Source: an uncultured Faecalibacterium sp.
GTDB lineage: Bacteria > Bacillota > Clostridia > Oscillospirales > Ruminococcaceae
Reading direction: 5' to 3'
Assembly (NCBI GenBank): GCA_945982465.1
Contig: CAMFSB010000037.1
Span: forward strand, 1-9,612
Length of the DNA stretch: 9,612 bases
Every line of letters starts with the position of its first letter. Within the stretch, counting starts at the first letter, position 1. The position numbers and the translations under genes were made by a program. Below, in pieces: positions 6,162 through 9,612 of the stretch. The notes below the pieces were generated by a model. It was given only the letters and a program-made list of their open reading frames with translations, was not told the origin of the DNA and ran no database searches.

Positions 6162-6699
6162 CCGAAGTGGCCAAAATGTACGGCGGCAGCCTGTATGACC
6201 TGGCCGCCGAAGAGGGGCTGGAGGAGAGCATTCTGACCCAGCTGGATCAGGTGACCGCCCTGTTCGGGCAGTACCCGGACTGGCTGCGCCTGCTCAGCCA
6301 GCCCAATATCCCCAAAAAAGAGCGCTGCGCCCTGCTGGACGAGGCCCTGGCCCCCGGCGGCGTGCACCGGTATCTGCTCAACTTCCTCAAGCTGCTGTGC
6401 GAGCGCGGCAGCCTGGGCGAGGTAAGGGCTGCGCCAGGGAATACCGCCGCCGCTACAATGCCGCGCACGGCATTCTGGAGGTAACGGCCGTGTCGGCCGT
6501 GCCGCTGACCCCGGAGCAGACCGAAAAGCTGCGCCAAAAGGCCCAGCAGATGACCGGCAAGGCCGTGGAACTGACCGTCAAGCTGGACAAGCGTGTGCTG
6601 GGCGGCATCCGCCTGGAGCTGGACGGCGTGCAGCTGGACGGCACCGTGCGCAGCCGGCTGGAGACTTTGAGCCACCGCATCGAGAATACGGTGCTGTGA
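6158..6699 (+). pseudogene. atpH: ATP synthase subunit delta, interrupted by a frameshift
   Basis: Subunit delta (OSCP homologue) joins the b stalk to the top of the alpha3beta3 head. The N-terminal half (MTEVAKMYGGSLYDLAAEEG to FLKLLCERGSLGEV) is read from 6158 and hits a stop at 6482-6484 after 108 residues. The conserved second half (GCAREYRRRYNAAHGILEVTAVSAVPLT to RVLGGIRLELDGVQLDGTVRSRLETL) continues in the -1 frame to the TGA at 6697-6699. One missing base near 6425-6428, for example a fourth G in the GGG run at 6426-6428, would restore a 180-residue protein of normal length. No canonical X-XXY-YYZ slippery heptamer is present, so programmed frameshifting is unlikely. The start overlaps the atpF stop by 4 nt. 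All flanking atp genes are intact, so a sequencing error or very recent mutation is likely. Confidence 0.9.
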
Positions 6700-6736
6700 T
6701 GCGTGCGGGCGGGCATACGATTTCCGTCCCGATCCG

Positions 6737-6756
6737 CTGCGGAGCTGTTTCCGCAG
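6737..6756 (+). other. Stem-loop in the atpH-atpA gap
   Basis: CTGCGGA (6737-6743) pairs with TCCGCAG (6750-6756) around a 6-nt loop. An A run follows, not T, so it is not a terminator on the plus strand. It lies 39 nt before the atpA ATG in the widest gap of the operon (6700-6795) and might affect mRNA processing or stability. Confidence 0.4.
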
Positions 6757-6768
6757 AAAAAATCCTGA

Positions 6769-8316
<1,548 letters not shown>

Positions 8317-8335
8317 CCGAAAGGAGGGGTAACGC

Positions 8336-9184
8336 ATGGCCTCATCCATGAAGGACATCAAGCTGCGCATCAAAAGCGTGCAGAGCACCATGCAGATCAC
8401 CAAAGCGATGGAGCTGGTGGCTTCCTCCAAGCTGCGCCGCGCCAAGCAGCGCGTGGAGCAAAGCCGCCCCTACTTTGAGGTGCTGGAGCGCACGCTGACC
8501 GATATCGCCGCCGCGAACCTGGATTTCCGCAGCCCGTACCTGGCAAAGCGGGAGCCCAGGCGCGCGCTGTATATTGTGCTGGCAGGCGACCGCGGCCTGG
8601 CCGGCGGGTACAATTCCAACATGTTCAAAATGATGGCATCCGCCACCGGCGGGCAGGACTACGTTGTGCTGCCCATCGGCAAAAAGGCGGTGGAGTATTT
8701 TGAGCGCCGCGGCGTGCCCATGCTGACCAGGGCCTTTGCCGAGGCGGGCGAGATCTCGGTGGCCGACTGCTTCGAGATCGCCCGTCTGGTATGCAAGGGC
8801 TTTCTGGCCGGCGAGTACGACCGCATTTTCCTGGCTTACACCCGATTTGTTTCGATGCTGAGCCAGACCCCCGTGCTGACGCCGGTGCTGCCGTTTGCGG
8901 TGCCCGAAGGCGCCGAGCCTGCCAAAAACCGGGATCTGATCCTGTACGAGCCCAGCAGCGAGGAAGTGTTCGACGCCATCATCCCCGAATATGTGGCGGG
9001 CATGGTGTACGGCGGCATGTGCGAAAGCGTGGCCAGCGAGCAGAGCGCCCGCCGCATGGCGATGGATTCTGCCACCAAGAACGCGGGCGAAATGATCGAA
9101 AACCTGAACCTGTATTACAACCGTGCCCGTCAGGCCGCCATCACGCAGGAGATCACCGAGATCGTGGCCGGCGCCGAGCACTGA
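8336..9184 (+). CDS. atpG: ATP synthase subunit gamma
   Basis: Gamma is the central shaft that turns with the c-ring inside the alpha3beta3 head. The 282-residue protein has the two diagnostic ends that form its coiled coil: the N-terminal helix with ITKAMELVASSKLRRAK (21-37) and the C-terminal helix with SARRMAMDSATKNAGEMIENLNLYYNRARQ (about 237-266) and ITQEITEIVAGAEH. The middle Rossmann-like domain shows the conserved GDRGLAGGYN segment. Length is normal, with no inserted regulatory loop of the chloroplast type. AAGGAGGGG at 8321-8329 precedes the ATG at 8336; a second ATG at 8348 would lose conserved residues. It lies 19 nt after atpA and 81 nt before atpD. Confidence 0.97.
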   Translation: MASSMKDIKLRIKSVQSTMQITKAMELVASSKLRRAKQRVEQSRPYFEVLERTLTDIAAANLDFRSPYLAKREPRRALYIVLAGDRGLAGGYNSNMFKMMASATGGQDYVVLPIGKKAVEYFERRGVPMLTRAFAEAGEISVADCFEIARLVCKGFLAGEYDRIFLAYTRFVSMLSQTPVLTPVLPFAVPEGAEPAKNRDLILYEPSSEEVFDAIIPEYVAGMVYGGMCESVASEQSARRMAMDSATKNAGEMIENLNLYYNRARQAAITQEITEIVAGAEH

Positions 9185-9198
9185 CCTGCATTGTTCCC

Positions 9199-9237
9199 GG
9201 GCGCGGGTGAGCGCGCCCCGCGGCGGCATACCGCCGC
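9199..9237 (+). other. Tandem stem-loops between atpG and atpD
   Basis: Two perfect 7-bp GC-only hairpins lie side by side. The first pairs GGGCGCG (9199-9205) with CGCGCCC (9212-9218). The second pairs GCGGCGG (9220-9226) with CCGCCGC (9231-9237) around the tetraloop CATA. Only TTTT follows after several other bases (9243-9246), so termination would be weak at most. They may protect mRNA ends or reduce transcription, and lie just upstream of the atpD ribosome binding site. Confidence 0.5.
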
Positions 9238-9265
9238 CCCGATTTTGAAAAAAGGAGTGAAGCCC

Positions 9266-9612
9266 ATGTCCGAAAAAAACATTGGCCGCGTGATCCAGAT
9301 CACCGGCCCTGTTCTGGACATCAAGTTTGCCGACGGCCAGCTGCCCGAGCTGCTGAACGCCATTGAGATCGACAACAACGGCGAAACGCTGGTGGTCGAG
9401 GTGGCGCAGCACATCGGCGACAACGTGGTCCGCTGCATTGCCATGAGCAGCACCGACGGCCTGGTGCGCGGCACCGAGGCCGTGGATACCGGCGGCCCCA
9501 TCACCGTGCCGGTAGGCGAGGAATGCCTGGGCCGCGTGTTCAACCTGCTGGGCGAGCCGGTGGATAACAAGCCCGCCCCCGAAGGCATGGAGCGCTGGCC
9601 CATCCACCGCCC
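9266..9612 (+). CDS. atpD: ATP synthase subunit beta (partial, C-terminus outside window)
   Basis: The frame opens at ATG 9266 and stays open to the right edge, giving 115 whole codons of the catalytic beta subunit. The visible part is the N-terminal beta-barrel: [16 protein letters not shown], then [51 protein letters not shown] and the start of the hinge [13 protein letters not shown]. The P-loop and catalytic Glu lie beyond the window. The ribosome binding site AAAAGGAGTG is strong, with a spacing of 6-8 nt. It follows atpG after two tandem hairpins. The call is certain from the conserved N-terminus and operon position; atpC would be expected next. Confidence 0.96.
   Translation, partial: MSEKNIGRVIQITGPVLDIKFADGQLPELLNAIEIDNNGETLVVEVAQHIGDNVVRCIAMSSTDGLVRGTEAVDTGGPITVPVGEECLGRVFNLLGEPVDNKPAPEGMERWPIHR

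Noticed and set aside
6415..6435. Programmed -1 ribosomal frameshifting to make full-length delta
   Set aside because: The junction codons GTA-AGG-GCT do not form an X-XXY-YYZ slippery heptamer, I see no strong stem-loop close downstream, and atpH is not known to use frameshifting.

Overview
This window is GC-rich chromosomal DNA from a Gram-positive anaerobe. The most likely source is a gut Clostridia lineage of the Oscillospiraceae/Ruminococcaceae type (Faecalibacterium, Gemmiger or Subdoligranulum relatives). The evidence is protein resemblance, strong AGGAGG-type ribosome binding sites, a complete F-type ATP synthase operon start, and a DUF5685 gene of the kind found in Clostridia. The genus is an inference from recalled protein families, not from a search.

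Layout. Positions 1-239 (minus) hold the N-terminal part of an isomerase-like Nudix hydrolase, cut by the window edge. It is divergent from a second Nudix gene, a MutT/8-oxo-dGTP diphosphatase type (468-953, plus). A strong bidirectional hairpin terminator at 1087-1120 separates that gene from a minus-strand group. In transcription order this group is a small membrane zinc-ribbon protein (3221-2826), a hairpin terminator, a DUF5685 protein (2750-1917) and a J-domain protein with a TPR-like region (1840-1139). A 317-bp divergent promoter region (3222-3538) then leads into the ATP synthase operon on the plus strand: atpZ-like, atpI-like, atpB (a), atpE (c), atpF (b), atpH (delta), atpA (alpha), atpG (gamma) and the first 115 codons of atpD (beta). 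The rest of atpD and presumably atpC lie beyond the right edge.

The operon encodes the membrane ion channel and rotor (a, c), the stator (b, delta) and the catalytic head with its central shaft (alpha, beta, gamma). Spacing is tight: atpI/atpB are directly adjacent, atpF/atpH overlap by 4 nt, and there are short gaps elsewhere.

Three features stand out. (1) Subunit c carries the Na+-type ETTGIY ion site plus a second carboxylate (E34, where classical Na+ c-subunits have Gln), which resembles the two-carboxylate rotor described for Fusobacterium nucleatum. (2) Subunit a has an extra segment of roughly 60-75 residues between the essential Arg (R169) and the conserved Gln (Q289). It looks like an additional two-helix membrane hairpin with a basic loop. 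(3) atpH is broken by a single-base frameshift near 6425-6428. The cause may be a sequencing error in a G run or a real mutation. No CRISPR array, tRNA, rRNA or mobile element was seen.
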